The notes under the pieces are model-generated. The model was not told the origin of the DNA, did not search any database, and worked only from the letters and a program-made list of their open reading frames with translations. DNA of 64,000 nucleotides, taken from assembly GCF_021018895.1 (NCBI RefSeq), contig NC_079377.1, forward strand, positions 11,352,501 through 11,416,500, read 5' to 3'. Below are positions 61,638 through 64,000 of the stretch, piece after piece. How positions within the stretch are numbered: the stretch's first letter is position 1; each line of letters begins with the position of its first letter. The DNA comes from Seriola aureovittata (Eukaryota; Chordata; Actinopteri; Carangiformes; Carangidae). The position numbers and the translations under genes were made by a program.

Positions 61638-63769
61638 GTAAGAAAAATATCGATTTGGGTTGAAATATAGCTGTTTGGCTGCTCCAAGATATAGATCAAG
61701 TAGAAATATTTACAGAAACAATGCTTGAAATTCTGCTTGAAAGCACAGAGGAATATTCTAACAAATAATATCTGAGCTGTAACTGAGATGAATGGCACCC
61801 AGAGTACAATTAATAGCTTTCAGTTGACAAACATATGTAGAAGAAAATGGAGATGTTTTTCTGTGTGTTGTTTAATAGCATATTCTGTAATAGTCAATTA
61901 TGAATGCAAAGTAATGAATCTCTGCCAAAGTCATTTATCCTGCTGACTTGTGATCCCCTGGAGCCAAACTTATCCGAGCATGTACACAGACAGGCTGCTG
62001 GATCTGGTATTCACGCTCATAACAGGTCTCAGTGTGCTGCTGTAGAGTTACATTGCTATTATTACTGTAGCCTCTGATTCAGACATCCAGACATGACAAA
62101 AGCCCTGCAGTCTCACCACCTCTCTGGTGAACTGAAGCTGCATTTCAATACGTCAAAAACATGTAGAGGGGAACATACCGCAGGAGCTGTTACAGCTACT
62201 TTCAACATGTCACTGAGGTTTTTGTTGTCACCTGTACATATTTAATCCAGTTTATTAAGGTGAATATGCAATCTCACCGCAAGGTCCATTCAGTAGCTGT
62301 TCTGGATCTTTTGATGTTAGTTCTCATGGAAATATGATTGTTCAAACTTTTTTGAGCACTTCAAGGATTCTTGTTAATGTTAGTGTAAAAGTTAAGGTGC
62401 AAAGTTCATTCATGGCCTCGCAAATATATATAAAAATGTATATGCAAACATTCATACATTTTTACCTGTCATACAGTGTACTTTATGTGCTGCGTTTGCT
62501 GTATAATGTAGTTTTATTTATTTTTTTACACTATCCAATTTTAGACATTCTGTTAACTTGCATATTTGCTGGTAAAAAGATTCAGTCAACAAAATAAAAC
62601 TAAGAATTTTTCAATAATCGTGTGGCTTTGTAATTAGAAATCAGTACCATTCACAGGGATTTCCATTCAGGCCTAATTGTGAAGCTGAAAGTTTTCATCA
62701 GCAGAAAGCACTGAAACGTTTCTTTACTATCACATTTTTGAGCATGCCTTAATCATGTGCAAGAGTTCATTTAAAAATTTGGCTTACCGCCACTAAGTCC
62801 ATTCAGTTTACCCATGTGCTGCATTAAGGAATCAGTAAAGAGGTGCTAAAACGTTAATAACAGCCAAACTATCAGCAATATGGCAATTTATATACATGCA
62901 TGCAACGCTTAGGTTGTGATTCTGCTCTGTACAACATACATTATCACTATCAGTGTCAGTCTGAGGGAGAAGCATACTGTGTGCACCACTGAGGAAGAAT
63001 AATAGACCCTTAACAGTTGTCTCTCACCAAAGGAGGCCTATGTAACGATTGGACTTAGCTTGGTGTTGTCAGTCTGTGATATTGATTTTGTGTACAGTCT
63101 GAGCTTGTCTGAAGCCCTGACAACCTGAGACGGATGCCGAAAGGTTGTGACTGAAAGTCTGGCTGCCATTTCAAGCGGCCTTGTGGCAAGGCTGTGTGGT
63201 ACAGAGATAGTCAAAGGCCCATTGCATGCAAAAGCACATTGACATCACACATTTCTGCCATCTCATCCAGTTCCCTGTAGGGTCCATCAGTCCAGTGGTA
63301 AGGTAATAGCCTAGGTTTGGAAATTTTGCATCTGAGTAGCCCACTCACTCATATCAGACCATATGGTCAATATTGCAACTTGTGCACAGGTAGGCTATTT
63401 GCCTATTTAACACTGTGCTGACTCATAGCTCTAAAGCCTAGAGTCCTCATTTCACCTCTCTGACTCTAGACTGTGCACCACTAGTCAAAGCAAACACAAA
63501 GTCAGAGAGAAGTTTTATTTCTGAGCTCCTCAAGTCCTTATAGCAGTGCAAACATTTAATATCGATTGATTAAAGACACGGGCAAACTGCCGTCATGGTG
63601 ACTGATGTATAGCTCTCTCTCCACTGCAAAACAGTATTTCAACCCTTTCAGTGACAAAGTATTGAAACAACTCAGAGACACGATCATCTGCATGTTTTGA
63701 TCTGATCCATAATGACTGAAGCTCTCTGACAAAGAACTGTCAAGCCTGCTGAATTTTTTTAATTAAAGC
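61638..63769 (+). other. KHDRBS2 intron 3 (continues beyond the window)
   Basis: No exon found after the donor at 61638; the next KH-domain exon is outside the window. Confidence 0.55.
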
Positions 63770-63925
63770 TGACTTCCCCCAGAGGGTAGAGAACAGCCCT
63801 ATGATGCTAGGACAAAAGTTTGAATCCCCAAATTGGCTCGGTGAGTAAAGTGTGGCACTCTCACCTCTCTGAATAAAGGTGTCCTTGAGCAAGGCACTCA
63901 ACACCCAACTGTTCAATCAATGAAT
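63770..63925 (+). mobile_element. tRNA-derived SINE fragment
   Basis: Contains gtttgaatccccaaattggc (B-box like gtttgaatc), then aaaggtgtccttgagcaagg and cactcaacacccaactgttc. The ccttgagcaaggcac wording is typical of a fish tRNA-derived SINE. A run of T follows. Confidence 0.55.
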
Positions 63926-64000
63926 ATGCGTTTTTTTTTTTTTTTAAACTCCCAAACTGTGTTTATTTGAGATGACTGAATAATCTCTGCATCAGACTGC

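Noticed and set aside
61424..61798. Minus-strand 124-residue ORF over KHDRBS2 exon 3
   Set aside because: Antisense shadow of the KH-domain exon.

Overview
The window is vertebrate nuclear DNA, most probably from a teleost fish. Genes are split into small exons with GT-AG introns, and the dispersed repeats (a Tc1-type transposon, tRNA-derived SINEs, LTRs) are of kinds common in ray-finned fish. The encoded proteins read as clear orthologues of human proteins. Family names below are recognised by eye from protein motifs; no database search was run.

Layout. (1) 1-8000, minus strand: PHF3, a PHD-finger / TFIIS-like central domain / SPOC protein acting on RNA polymerase II. It starts near 7.9 kb and runs off the left edge. 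Fourteen coding exons join in perfect phase (1053 codons plus 2 nt). (2) 9799-10414, plus strand: three phase-compatible exons that could encode a 49-residue secreted peptide (speculative). (3) 11791-15896, minus strand: a complete six-exon ASRGL1-type isoaspartyl peptidase/L-asparaginase of 310 residues, with a probable solo LTR in its first coding intron. (4) 17.4-18.5 kb: a dead Tc1-like transposon. (5) 22831 to the right edge, plus strand: the 5' part of KHDRBS2 (SLM1), a STAR-family splicing regulator. Three coding exons (112 codons) are separated by introns of 25.7 and 12.8 kb, and the remaining exons lie beyond the window.

The most striking object is in KHDRBS2 intron 1: about 14.2 kb (32060-46270) of tandem 36-bp repeats. 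About 24 copies of a tRNA-derived SINE fragment are co-amplified inside it, each still carrying Pol III A-box and B-box matches. Most 36-bp units hold one CpG, and the commonest variants at that site are the two CpG deamination products. Blocks of units recur as higher-order repeats. Because 36 is a multiple of three, the array throws up long but meaningless open frames on both strands.

Intron 2 of KHDRBS2 holds a well-delimited 1623-bp solo LTR (54932-56554) with inverted termini, a 4-bp target duplication and three clustered YY1-like motifs. PHF3 and KHDRBS2 lie close together in human 6q11-q12, so the order is conserved synteny. The asparaginase gene between them is not part of the human neighbourhood. 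I saw no bacterial, CRISPR, organellar or rRNA features.
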